A stretch of 64,000 nucleotides of DNA from VRUE01 sp963704505 (GTDB lineage Bacteria > Actinomycetota > Thermoleophilia > Solirubrobacterales > 70-9). Made by a program: the position numbers and the translations under genes. This document shows, piece after piece, positions 26,346 to 34,052 of this stretch; the first letter of the stretch is position 1; every line of letters begins with the position of its first letter. The stretch lies in assembly GCA_963704505.1 (NCBI GenBank), contig OY969912.1, positions 434,001 through 498,000 of the forward strand, read 5' to 3'. Under the pieces are notes generated by a model. It saw only the letters and a list, made by a program, of their open reading frames with translations. It ran no database searches and was not told the DNA's origin.

Positions 26346-27037
26346 TCGTTGAAGCGGTAGCCGACCCCGCGCACCGTGAACAGGAACTCGGGCTGTTTGG
26401 GGTCGGCCTCGAGCTTCTCGCGCAGATGACGGATGTGAACGTCGACGGTGCGCGGGTCGCGGTACTCGGAATCTCCCCAGACATGCTCGAGCAGCGTCTC
26501 GCGGCTGAGCACGCGCCCGGGCGAGCGGGCCAGGGCCCCGAGGATCTCGAACTCGACGTAGGTGAGCTTGGCCTCCTCGTCGCGCAGGGTGACGAGGCGG
26601 CGCCCGAAGTCGATCTTCAGGTCGCCTCTCTCTATCGACTCCTCGGAGGGCGCGGCGCCGAGCATCCGCGACCGGCGCAGGGCGGCCTTGACGCGGCTGC
26701 GGAACTCGCGCATCGAGAACGGCTTGGTGATGTAGTCGTCGGCGCCGACCTCGAGCCCGGCGACCTTGTCCGTCTCGCTGCCTTTCGCGGTCAGCATGAT
26801 GATCGGCACCTGGCTGCGCGAGCGCAGCTGGCGGCAGACCTCGACCCCGTCCAGCTTGGGAAGCATCAGGTCGAGGACGACGAGATCGAAGCGGGCTTCC
26901 TCGAAGCGCTCGAGGGCTTCGTTGCCGTCGTGGGCGCTGGTCACGTGGTAGCCGTCCTTGCGCAGGGGATAGCTGAGCAAGGTCTGAATCGACTGCTCGT
27001 CGTCCACAAGGAGTATGCGTGCCGACCCATTGGCCAC
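26342..27037 (-). CDS. OmpR/PhoB-family response regulator, MprA-like
   Basis: This is 231 residues from the GTG at 27037; an upstream start at 27106 would add an unlikely N-terminus. The receiver domain has LLVDDEQ near residue 10 and the phosphoacceptor Asp56 in VLDLMLPKLDG, followed by IIMLTAKG and the Lys in DDYITKPF. The C-terminal winged helix ends with RTVDVHIRHLREKL and FLFTVRGVGYRF. Phosphorylated by the co-encoded kinase, it probably activates its own operon including the protease. No clear Shine-Dalgarno precedes the GTG, so the start remains the weak point. Confidence 0.92.
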   Translation of the reverse strand: MANGSARILLVDDEQSIQTLLSYPLRKDGYHVTSAHDGNEALERFEEARFDLVVLDLMLPKLDGVEVCRQLRSRSQVPIIMLTAKGSETDKVAGLEVGADDYITKPFSMREFRSRVKAALRRSRMLGAAPSEESIERGDLKIDFGRRLVTLRDEEAKLTYVEFEILGALARSPGRVLSRETLLEHVWGDSEYRDPRTVDVHIRHLREKLEADPKQPEFLFTVRGVGYRFNE

Positions 27038-27106
27038 GGAAAGAAGGTTAGTGGCGTGCGGGTGACGAACGACAGAGGCGCAATTTGCTCGATTGGTCAG
27101 ATTCAT

Positions 27107-27136
27107 TTGGACAAATGTGCTACTACCCGATACTCA
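27107..27136 (+). promoter_or_regulatory. candidate promoter for the FlgM-like gene
   Basis: TTGGAC (27107-27112) and TACTCA (27131-27136) are 18 bases apart, 33 bases before the start at 27169. The -35 box overlaps a perfect inverted repeat, CATTTG-GA-CAAATG (27104-27117), which could be a regulator site shared with the divergent response-regulator operon. Confidence 0.35.
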
Positions 27137-27168
27137 TGATCGGGAGGGCCTGGGCCGATAGGAGACCC

Positions 27169-27351
27169 ATGCAGTCGGAGCAGCTGAAGAACCTCGTCGA
27201 GTCCGGTACTTACAGGCCGAAGCCGGCCCTGATCGCCGAAGCGATGTTGCGGCGCCGCGGAGTCCGCGAGCTGCTCGTGATCGAGCCCAACTCGGTCACC
27301 GCAGCTGTTCGTAACCGCCGGGGGCCAGCGCCCGGCCACCAGGCAGCCTGA
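27169..27351 (+). CDS. small FlgM-like protein
   Basis: This 60-residue protein starts at an ATG preceded by AGGAG with 4 bases between. Residues 1-40 read like the conserved C-terminal part of FlgM-type anti-sigma factors: LVESGTYRPKPALIAEAMLR matches the pattern in which a G-x-Y-x-x-x-P helix is followed by I-A-E-A-M-L. The last third is basic and may be unstructured. No flagellar genes are nearby, so a flagellar role cannot be assumed; binding a sigma factor is possible. It diverges from the response-regulator operon and its 3' end overlaps the convergent thiL by 56 bases. Confidence 0.6.
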   Translation: MQSEQLKNLVESGTYRPKPALIAEAMLRRRGVRELLVIEPNSVTAAVRNRRGPAPGHQAA

Positions 27352-28276
27352 TCTCGACACCAGCCCCGTCGACCACCTCGCCGACGCGGGCGAGCGGGAC
27401 CCCTGCCTGGGTCGCCAGCTCGTCCAGGTCAAGGCCGGCGGCGGGTATCGCGGCCAGCAACTCGTAATCCTCTCCCGCGGACACCGCGAGGCGCAAGGAA
27501 TCGCCTTCTGCCGCCTCGGCCACGTCGGCGACACCGTCGGCGATCGGCAGTGAGGCCGCCTCGATCCGCAGTCCGACACCGCTGCTCCGGGCCAGGTGCC
27601 CGGCATCCCCTCCGAGACCGTCGCTCAGGTCGATCATCGCCGTCGCGCCGGCGGCCGCCAAGGCTCGCCCGGCCGCCAGCCGGGGGGTCGGCTCGAGCTG
27701 GCGCGCGAGGAGGGCCTCGGCGGTCGCCGAGGCAATCCCCCGGCCGGCATCCGGCCGCTCCAGCAGAAGCAGGCCGGCACCGGCGCCGCCGAGCTCGCCG
27801 GTGAGGACCAGCGCATCGCCCGGGCGGGCGCCGGCCCGCGAGACGAAGTCCTCGGCTGCCTCGGCGTGGCCGACCACCGTGACCGAGATGAAGAGGCAGG
27901 GAGAGCGCACCACATCGCCCCCGGCGAGGGTCGTGCCGGTGGCCTCGGCGACCTCGACGATGCCGTCCGCGAGCTCCAGGCAGCCCGCCTCGTCCAGGTC
28001 CTCGGGGACGCCGATGGCGGCGTAGGCCTCACCCGCCTGCGCCCCCATCGCGGCGAGGTCGGAGAGCGCCGTCGCCAGGGCCTTGGCGCCGACCTGGCGG
28101 GGCGAGGTCCGCGGGCCGCGGCGGAAGTGCACGCCCTCGACCACCGCGTCGACCGAGGTGGCGGTCGCCCCGCCCGGCGCGGTGACAGCGGCGTCGTCGC
28201 CGGAGCCGAGGATCACGCGCGGGCCGGGAGGCGCGAGCCTCCCTCGAATTTTCTCCAGCAGCTGGAACTCGCCCAT
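27296..28276 (-). CDS. thiL: thiamine-monophosphate kinase
   Basis: This is 326 residues from the ATG at 28276, which has AGGAG upstream; the longer frame to 28357 is not needed. The N-terminus MGEFQLLEKI is usual for ThiL. GSGDDAAV and TSVDAVVEGVHF carry the ATP/metal ligands, and later LSDGLGGD and SAGEDYELLAA are family motifs. The enzyme phosphorylates thiamine monophosphate to thiamine diphosphate in the cytoplasm. No other thiamine gene and no TPP riboswitch is visible nearby. It is divergent from the flippase-like gene (62-base gap) and converges on the FlgM-like gene. Confidence 0.93.
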   Translation of the reverse strand: MGEFQLLEKIRGRLAPPGPRVILGSGDDAAVTAPGGATATSVDAVVEGVHFRRGPRTSPRQVGAKALATALSDLAAMGAQAGEAYAAIGVPEDLDEAGCLELADGIVEVAEATGTTLAGGDVVRSPCLFISVTVVGHAEAAEDFVSRAGARPGDALVLTGELGGAGAGLLLLERPDAGRGIASATAEALLARQLEPTPRLAAGRALAAAGATAMIDLSDGLGGDAGHLARSSGVGLRIEAASLPIADGVADVAEAAEGDSLRLAVSAGEDYELLAAIPAAGLDLDELATQAGVPLARVGEVVDGAGVEIRLPGGRALAPGGYEQLR

Positions 28277-28338
28277 CGCTCCTTCTCCTTCGCGGCGGAC
28301 CATTGTCACTCCTATTCCCCCACTAAGGTGCGGTCCTC

Positions 28339-29409
28339 GTGGACGGCAGGCCCCCACTCCTGCACCGACTAGGCGAGGCTGGTGCCCGGGTCGGAACCCG
28401 GCCGCCGCGCAGCAAGCGCGTGCGCGTCGCGATCCAGGTCGGGATCGCCCTGCTGATCTTCGGCTTCCTCGTCATCACGGTCATCGACCAGTGGGCCGAG
28501 ATCAAGGACAAGGGCGTCCATTTCCACGTCGTCTGGCTGATCCCGGCCTTCATCGTCCTCCCCTTCTATTACGCCTTCAGCGCCCTCGGCTGGGATCTGA
28601 TCCTGCGCTTCCTCGGCTACCGGATCGGCGTCGGCCGCGCCCAGGTCGCCTGGGGCCAGCCGCTGCTCGCCCGCTTTGTCCCCGGCAGCGTCCTCTACAT
28701 CCTCGGCAGGGTCCTGCTTTCGGAGAAAACCGGCGTACCGCGGCGGATCACGGTGGCCAGCATCGTCTACGAACAGGCGCTGACCGCGACCTCGGCGATC
28801 GTCTTCGCCGCCTACTTCTTCATCACCCACCCCGACCTCGAAGGCCAGCCCCTGCGCTGGGCGATCCTGCTGCTGATCCCGCTGGCGTTCGTCGTCCTCC
28901 ACCCGCGCGTCTTCGGGCCGCTCGCCGACCGGGTGCTGAAGGCCTTCGGCCGGGAGCCGCTCCCCGTGGTGATCTCGATGCGCGGCGTCCTCATCCTGGT
29001 CGCCTTCTTCCTCCTCAACTGGGGGGTGATCTCGGTGGGGATCTACTGCGTCGCCCGCTCGGTCAGCTCGGTCTCGAGCGACGACCTGCTGACGATCGGC
29101 GCCGCCCAGGCGATGGGGTACGTCGCGGCGCTGGCGACGCTCGTCGCCCCGGCCGGGCTCGGGGTCCGCGACGCGGTCTTCGCCTGGGCGGTGAAGAGCG
29201 TCGTCCCCGGCGGCAGCTTTGCCGTCGCCAGCCTGATCGCGATCGTCGTCCGCGGCGTGCAGACCGCGGTCGAAGTCATCTACGTCGGCGTCGTCACCGC
29301 GCTCGGCCGCCGGCAGGGCTGGAGCATCCACACCGGCGTCCTCCACGCCTCGCCGGAGGAGGAAGCAGCCGGCGACGAGCGGGGGGAGACCCCGGCGCCT
29401 AGGCCTTAG
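28339..29409 (+). CDS. lysylphosphatidylglycerol synthase-type transmembrane (flippase-like) protein
   Basis: This 356-residue protein has a GTG start and eight or so membrane helices, matching the LPG_synthase_TM/UPF0104 fold: LGWDLILRFLGY near residue 90, the ARFVPGSVLYILGR segment near 112, and the glycine-rich VAPAGLGVRDAVFAW near 270 that marks the family. It lacks the cytosolic aminoacyl-transfer domain of full MprF, so it is the membrane half only. Such proteins are proposed to flip lipids or serve in polysaccharide assembly. The C-terminus is acidic. It is followed after 6 bases by a Pro-rich membrane-anchored protein. Confidence 0.85.
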   Translation: MDGRPPLLHRLGEAGARVGTRPPRSKRVRVAIQVGIALLIFGFLVITVIDQWAEIKDKGVHFHVVWLIPAFIVLPFYYAFSALGWDLILRFLGYRIGVGRAQVAWGQPLLARFVPGSVLYILGRVLLSEKTGVPRRITVASIVYEQALTATSAIVFAAYFFITHPDLEGQPLRWAILLLIPLAFVVLHPRVFGPLADRVLKAFGREPLPVVISMRGVLILVAFFLLNWGVISVGIYCVARSVSSVSSDDLLTIGAAQAMGYVAALATLVAPAGLGVRDAVFAWAVKSVVPGGSFAVASLIAIVVRGVQTAVEVIYVGVVTALGRRQGWSIHTGVLHASPEEEAAGDERGETPAPRP

Positions 29410-29415
29410 CCCCCT

Positions 29416-29874
29416 GTGCGAGGGCTGAAAGTTCGCTGGTCGGGACTGGCGCGGGCGGGTGGGCTCGCGCTCGCCGCGCTGCTCGCCCTGGTGCTCCTGC
29501 CGACGTTGCTGCGCCCGCCTTCACCGCCGCCCCTGGCGGCCGACATCGGCCTGCCCCGGCCGGCTCCCTGCGGCGCCGGCCGCGGGTGCGACCGGGCGCA
29601 CCCGACGGTGGACGGGCGGGCGCGGGTCTGGCCGGCGCGGGCGCTGGCCCCTCCCCGCCCGCCTGCCCGACGACTGGAACCCGGCCACCGATCCCGGCGG
29701 CGGAGAACCGCCCCGAAGCAGCAGAGGGAGCAGGTGGCCGCCGCTGCCCCGGAGGTCGAAGTGCCCTCCGCGGTGCCGCCATCGCCGCCGCCGGGCCCCA
29801 CCGTTCCGCCCCCGCCGCCCGCCTCCGCCCCGGCACCGCCGGGGGACGGCTCCGAGGAGTTCGCCCCGCATTGA
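29416..29874 (+). CDS. Pro-rich protein with N-terminal membrane segment, unknown
   Basis: This frame of 152 codons starts with GTG directly after the flippase-like gene. Residues 14-34 form a hydrophobic helix (GGLALAALLALVLLPTLL). The rest is Pro/Ala/Arg-rich with no recognisable domain, ending PPPASAPAPPGDGSEEFAPH. The middle part is arginine-rich and might reflect a frame error, because all frames are open in this GC-rich stretch. I regard it as a probable but unproven membrane-anchored protein. It fills most of the gap between the flippase-like gene and rpsF. Confidence 0.55.
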   Translation: MRGLKVRWSGLARAGGLALAALLALVLLPTLLRPPSPPPLAADIGLPRPAPCGAGRGCDRAHPTVDGRARVWPARALAPPRPPARRLEPGHRSRRRRTAPKQQREQVAAAAPEVEVPSAVPPSPPPGPTVPPPPPASAPAPPGDGSEEFAPH

Positions 29875-29906
29875 GCGATGGCGATGGCCTATAGTCACGA
29901 ACCGTT

Positions 29907-30506
29907 TTGGCAGCAGCACGCGAATATGAGCTGGTCCTGATGCTGGACCCTGGCCGCGACGCCCCGGCGCGCGACTCCCTGGCCCAAGAGGCGAAGGGAA
30001 TGATCGAGGCCGGCGGGACCCTCAAACACGAGAACGATTGGGGCCTTCGCAAGATGGCCTACGAGATCAATCGCCAGAACGAGGCGGACTACCGCTGGTT
30101 CCGATTCGAGGCTCCTTCAGAGCTGCTCGAGACGCTCGACCACAACCTGAAGATCGCCGACGGCGTCATGCGCTTCCGCGTCTTCAAAGTCGACCCCGAC
30201 GCCCCGGTGCTGGTGCCACCGACCGTCGCCGCCCCGGCCCCCGGCCGCGACCGAGACCGAGGCGAGCGCGGCGAGCGCGAGCGTCCCGCGCCGGCTTCCC
30301 CCGCTCCTCCCGCTACCCCCGCCGCCGAGACTCCCCCGGCTGCCGAGGCTCCCCCCGCTGCCGATGCAGCTCCGGCGGAGCCCGCCGAGGAGACCGAGGC
30401 ACCGGCGGCCGCGGAGGCCCCGGCCGCCACAGAGGAGCCGACACCGGCCCCAGAGGCCGCCGAGGCCGATGCCGGCGAGGACTCGCCGGCCGATTCCGCC
30501 GAGTAG
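29907..30506 (+). CDS. rpsF: 30S ribosomal protein S6 with long C-terminal tail
   Basis: This 199-residue protein has a TTG start. Residues 1-100 are a normal bS6: YELVLMLDPG, then GLRKMAYEINRQNEADYRWF, and VMRFRVFKV at the end of the fold. Residues 105-199 are an extra tail, first basic (GRDRDRGERGERERP) and then a long Ala/Pro/Glu stretch. Typical bS6 is 95-135 residues, so the tail roughly doubles the protein. S6 binds 16S rRNA with S18 on the platform of the small subunit. It begins the conserved rpsF-ssb-rpsR-rplI cluster. Confidence 0.95.
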   Translation: MAAAREYELVLMLDPGRDAPARDSLAQEAKGMIEAGGTLKHENDWGLRKMAYEINRQNEADYRWFRFEAPSELLETLDHNLKIADGVMRFRVFKVDPDAPVLVPPTVAAPAPGRDRDRGERGERERPAPASPAPPATPAAETPPAAEAPPAADAAPAEPAEETEAPAAAEAPAATEEPTPAPEAAEADAGEDSPADSAE

Positions 30507-30603
30507 CGCCGCTCTTTGCGGCATTTCCTCCCGGCAGGGGGAGGGCAGCGCCGATCGCGCTCTTAGACTGGGGTCCGATAAGCGACTTTGAGGAGTGAGA
30601 GCC

Positions 30604-31077
30604 GTGGCGGCTTCGAATGTGAACGTAGTAGTGATCACCGGGAACCTGACCCGCGACCCCGAGCTGCGCAGCACCGGGGGAGGAACATCGATCTGCAAGC
30701 TGAGGGTGGCTGTCAACAGCCGCCGCAAAGACGGGCAGACCGGAGAATGGGTCGACAAGCCCAATTACTTCGACGTCACCGTCTGGGGAGCGCAGGGCGA
30801 GAACTGCGCCAACTACCTCTCCAAGGGCCGCCCGGTGGCGGTCGAGGGGCGCCTCGACTGGCGCGAGTGGGAGGCCAAAGACGGCGGCGGCAAACGCCAG
30901 AGCGTCGAGATCATCGCCAACTCGGTCCAGTTCCTCGGCTCCCGCGACGGGTCCGGCGGTGGCCAGAGCGGCGGCGACGGTGGCTTTGCTCCGAGCACCG
31001 ATGTCCCCGCCGACACCTCGGACTTCGAGGGTGCCGCGGTGGGCGGCGGCGGCAGCGACGACGACATCCCGTTCTGA
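30604..31077 (+). CDS. ssb: single-stranded DNA-binding protein
   Basis: This is 157 residues from the GTG at 30604, which has AGGAG 8 bases upstream; a GTG at 30595 overlaps that ribosome site and is less likely. The OB fold spans residues 5-110 (VVVITGNLTRDPELR, WVDKPNYFDVTVWG, GRLDWREWE). A Gly-rich linker leads to the acidic tip DDDIPF, which binds partner proteins in replication and repair. Its place between rpsF and rpsR is the standard arrangement. Confidence 0.96.
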   Translation: MAASNVNVVVITGNLTRDPELRSTGGGTSICKLRVAVNSRRKDGQTGEWVDKPNYFDVTVWGAQGENCANYLSKGRPVAVEGRLDWREWEAKDGGGKRQSVEIIANSVQFLGSRDGSGGGQSGGDGGFAPSTDVPADTSDFEGAAVGGGGSDDDIPF

Positions 31078-31136
31078 GCGCCTGAAGTAGGGGGGCGGGG
31101 CCTGGGCCGGGCGATCTGTAGGATCCCCGGCCGGCA

Positions 31137-31406
31137 ATGCCTCGCACCAAAGAGACAAGTGGATCGCAGTCGGCACGCCGTGGGCGTCGCCCCGCGGATC
31201 GGATGCGCCCGCGCAAGTACACGCGGATCAATTCCGAGGAAGTCGACTACAAGGACCTCAACCTCCTGCGCCGGTTCCTCTCGGACAAGGGCAAGACCCG
31301 CGGACGGCGGGTGACCGGCCTCTCCCGCAAGCACCAGCGGCAGCTCTCGATCGCGGTCAAGCGGGCTCGAGAGATCGCGCTTCTCCCCTACGTCGGAGAG
31401 AGGTAG
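31137..31406 (+). CDS. rpsR: 30S ribosomal protein S18
   Basis: This 89-residue protein has the bS18 core YTRINSEEVDYKDLNLLRRF, the GKTRGRRVTGLSRKHQRQL segment and the C-terminal REIALLPYV. Length is normal. An N-terminal basic stretch precedes the core. It partners S6 on the platform of the small subunit. It lies 59 bases after ssb and 7 bases before rplI. The metal-binding cysteines found in some S18 copies are absent. Confidence 0.95.
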   Translation: MPRTKETSGSQSARRGRRPADRMRPRKYTRINSEEVDYKDLNLLRRFLSDKGKTRGRRVTGLSRKHQRQLSIAVKRAREIALLPYVGER

Positions 31407-31413
31407 GCCGGAG

Positions 31414-31866
31414 ATGGCCCAGGCGGTTCTGCTCGAGGACGTCGAGAAGCTCGGCCACCGCGGCGACCCGATCGATGTCGCGCCCGGCTACCTTCGCAAC
31501 TACTTGATTCCCCGGAAGCTGGCGATGCCGGCGACCGACTCCGCCCTCGAGGAGGCCCAGCGCCGCCGCGCCGCCACCGAGAAAGCCGAAGCCGAGCGCA
31601 ACGCCCGCGAAGCCGAGGCAGCCTCGCTGCTTTCGAAGACTGTCTTGACGATCTACCAGCGCGCGGGCGAGGACGGCAAGCTCTTCGGCTCGGTCGGGCC
31701 GAAGGAGATCGTCGACGCGATCCGCGACGCCCGCGACGTCCGCATCGACAAACGTAAGGTGCGACTCGAGGACCCGATCCGCGAGATCGGCACCCACATG
31801 GTCGAGATCGAGCTCGCCGACGGCGCCGTCGCCTCGGTGAAGACGATCGTCACCGAGGAGAAGTAA
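31414..31866 (+). CDS. rplI: 50S ribosomal protein L9
   Basis: This 150-residue bL9 has the N-terminal rRNA-binding domain MAQAVLLEDVEKLGHRGD and APGYLRNYLIPRKLA, a long connecting helix rich in Glu/Ala/Arg (residues 42-75), and a C-terminal domain with GEDGKLFGSVGPKEIVDAI. Length and layout are standard. It follows rpsR by 7 bases and is followed after 17 bases by a membrane protein gene. Confidence 0.96.
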   Translation: MAQAVLLEDVEKLGHRGDPIDVAPGYLRNYLIPRKLAMPATDSALEEAQRRRAATEKAEAERNAREAEAASLLSKTVLTIYQRAGEDGKLFGSVGPKEIVDAIRDARDVRIDKRKVRLEDPIREIGTHMVEIELADGAVASVKTIVTEEK

Positions 31867-31883
31867 CGGTCCTCAGACGGCGG

Positions 31884-32522
31884 GTGCGAACGGACCGTGC
31901 GACGGTCGCGCTCGCCGCGGTCGCGCTCGCGGGTGCCGGCACGGTGCTGGTCGGGCAGTTCGGCCGCATGCTCCGCCGCCGCTCGCACCAGGAGGGCCAG
32001 CACGAGGGCCTGGTCGAGGCGGCGCCCGCCGCGGCGATCGACACCGTCGGCGTCGCCGTCAGCGGCTACGAGCTGGCGCCGCGCAGCGAAGCCGTCCTCT
32101 TCAACCTGCTCGCCGGCTTCCTCGGTGCCTTTGCCGTCGTCCGCGTCTCGACCTGGGGGATTCGCGAGGGCTGGGGCCCGTTCCGCAACGTCAAGCTCGG
32201 CGACCGCCACATCCACCACTTCGTTCCGGGGATCGTCCTCGCCTTCGGCTCCGGGGTGGCGGCGATGGTCGCCGACGACGAGGCGCTCGAGCAGAAGCTC
32301 GCCGTGCCGATGGGCGTCGGCATCGGGCTCACCTTCGACGAGGCCGCCCTGCTGCTCGACCTGCGCGATGTCTACTGGACGAAGCGGGGGCTGCTCAGCG
32401 TTCAGCTCAGCCTCGGAGCGACCGCGATCCTCAGCATCGCGATCCTGACCGGGAGGATGCTGCGCCGCGGCGAGCGGCGCCAGGAGGCGGAGGGGCTCAT
32501 ACCTCCGCCGACGACGGCCTGA
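31884..32522 (+). CDS. integral membrane protein with G-D-R-H-I-H-H motif, unknown
   Basis: This 212-residue protein has a GTG start and about five hydrophobic segments (near residues 8-25, 73-90, 112-130, 137-155 and 180-197). A histidine-rich loop, GDRHIHHFVPGI, sits before the third segment and could bind metal or a head group. FDEAALLLDLRDVYW follows the fourth. I cannot name the family. It closes the ribosomal protein cluster and ends about 25 bases before a candidate terminator. Confidence 0.8.
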   Translation: MRTDRATVALAAVALAGAGTVLVGQFGRMLRRRSHQEGQHEGLVEAAPAAAIDTVGVAVSGYELAPRSEAVLFNLLAGFLGAFAVVRVSTWGIREGWGPFRNVKLGDRHIHHFVPGIVLAFGSGVAAMVADDEALEQKLAVPMGVGIGLTFDEAALLLDLRDVYWTKRGLLSVQLSLGATAILSIAILTGRMLRRGERRQEAEGLIPPPTTA

Positions 32523-32547
32523 TCTTTTCCCCCTAGTTGCAGGGTGA

Positions 32548-32562
32548 CCGGCGTTGCCGGTG
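32548..32562 (+). terminator. stem-loop after the ribosomal protein cluster
   Basis: Perfect arms ACCGGC and GCCGGT enclose a 3-base loop, followed by GGGCGG and then GGTTTTGGTTTG. It lies between the membrane protein gene and dnaB and is the best terminator-like signal in this part. Confidence 0.5.
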
Positions 32563-32627
32563 GGCGGGTTTTGGTTTGCTTGGTCGAGGGCGGGATTCCG
32601 CCGCCGGGGAGCCTTAACTAGACACCG

Positions 32628-34052
32628 ATGCCGCAGCCGCCGACAACCCACGTCCCGCCGCAGAACATCGAGGCGGAGGAATCGGTCCTCGGGGCGATGC
32701 TGGTCGCCGAGCCGACCCTGACCAGGGTCATCGACGAGGTCAAGCTCAACGCCGAGGACTTCTACCTCGAGAAGCACGCGTCGATCTTCCGTTGCGTCCA
32801 CGACCTCTACGCGGCATCGAAACCGGTCGACGAGCTCAGCGTCACCGAGGCCCTGGTCCAGCGAAACGCGATCGAGGATGCGGGCGGGCGCCACTACGTC
32901 TCCGAGCTGGCCGCGAAGGTGCCGGCCGCCGGCAACGCCAAGCACTACGCCGAAATCGTCCAGCAGAACTCGCTGCTGCGCCGGCTGCTCGGCGCCGGCC
33001 AGGAGATCCAGGGCTGGGTGCACGAGCGCGACGGCGAACCCCGCGAGCTCTCCGAGCGGGCCGAGAAGCTGCTCTTCGACGTCGCCCACAAAGAGCAGGC
33101 GAGCGACTTTCGGCTGCTCGGCGAGATCCTCCACGACGAGATCGACCGGCTCGAGAAGCTCTCCACCGGCGAGCTCGAACTGACCGGAACCCCGTCGGGC
33201 TTCCGCGACATCGACGCGATCACCGGCGGCTTTCAGCCGGGCAACCTGATCATCGTCGCCGCCCGCCCGGCGATGGGGAAGAGCGCCCTGGTCGCCAACA
33301 TCGCCGAAAACGTGACGATGAAACACGAAATGCCGGTCGCCTTCTTCTCGCTGGAGATGTCGGAGGTCGAGCTCGCCCAGCGCTTCATCGCCTGCCGCGC
33401 GCGGATCTCCGGAGACAAACTGCGCAAGGGCCAGGTATCCCAGAAGGACTGGCCCAAGGTCGTGCGGGCCTGCAACGAGCTCGAGCAGGCGCCACTCTGG
33501 TTCGACGACTCCTCCGACCTCGGCATCCTCGACCTGCGGGCGAAGGCACGGCGGCTGCACGCGATGGCGCAGGATCGCGGCGGCCTGGGTCTGATCATCG
33601 TCGACTACATCCAGCTGATGAGGGCCGAGGACCATCGCGCCAGCCGCGTCGAGGCCGTCGGCCAGATGAGCCGCGGCCTCAAGATCCTCGCCCGTGAGCT
33701 CGAGGTGCCGGTGCTGGCGATCTCGCAGCTCTCACGCGCCCCCGAGCAGCGCACGCCGCCGAAACCGATGCTCTCCGACCTGCGCGAGTCCGGCAACCTC
33801 GAGCAGGACGCCGACCTCGTCGCCTTCCTCTTTCGCGAGGACTACTACCGCGACAACGACGAGGAGCCCGACGGCCTCGCCGACGTGATCATCGCCAAGC
33901 ACAGGAACGGCCCGATCGGGTCGCGCTCGCTGGTCTTCCTCGACCGTTTCCCGAAATTTGCCGACCACTCGGGGCGCCAGGAACCGGTTGGCCAGACTGC
34001 CGGCGAGGGCGCGCCGCTCGAGGACGCCGCCGCCGCGGGACCTGACTTCTGA
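32628..34052 (+). CDS. dnaB: replicative DNA helicase
   Basis: This 474-residue DnaB starts with an N-terminal domain (PPQNIEAEESVLGAML) followed by a RecA-like motor with Walker A AARPAMGKSALVANI near residue 212, Walker B GLIIVDYIQLM near 322, and SQLSRAPEQR and GSRSLVFLDRFPKF at the end. There is no intein, which is common in actinobacterial dnaB. The hexamer unwinds the fork ahead of polymerase. Its stop overlaps the start of a loader-like ATPase gene (TGATG), suggesting that the two are made together. Confidence 0.96.
   Translation: MPQPPTTHVPPQNIEAEESVLGAMLVAEPTLTRVIDEVKLNAEDFYLEKHASIFRCVHDLYAASKPVDELSVTEALVQRNAIEDAGGRHYVSELAAKVPAAGNAKHYAEIVQQNSLLRRLLGAGQEIQGWVHERDGEPRELSERAEKLLFDVAHKEQASDFRLLGEILHDEIDRLEKLSTGELELTGTPSGFRDIDAITGGFQPGNLIIVAARPAMGKSALVANIAENVTMKHEMPVAFFSLEMSEVELAQRFIACRARISGDKLRKGQVSQKDWPKVVRACNELEQAPLWFDDSSDLGILDLRAKARRLHAMAQDRGGLGLIIVDYIQLMRAEDHRASRVEAVGQMSRGLKILARELEVPVLAISQLSRAPEQRTPPKPMLSDLRESGNLEQDADLVAFLFREDYYRDNDEEPDGLADVIIAKHRNGPIGSRSLVFLDRFPKFADHSGRQEPVGQTAGEGAPLEDAAAAGPDF

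Noticed and set aside
27296..28357. TPP riboswitch upstream of thiL
   Set aside because: The 62 bases before the start at 28276 are too short and lack the conserved CUGAGA and related elements.
31653..33635. Minus-strand open frame of 660 codons
   Set aside because: Antisense to rplI, a membrane protein gene and dnaB, which are certain genes.
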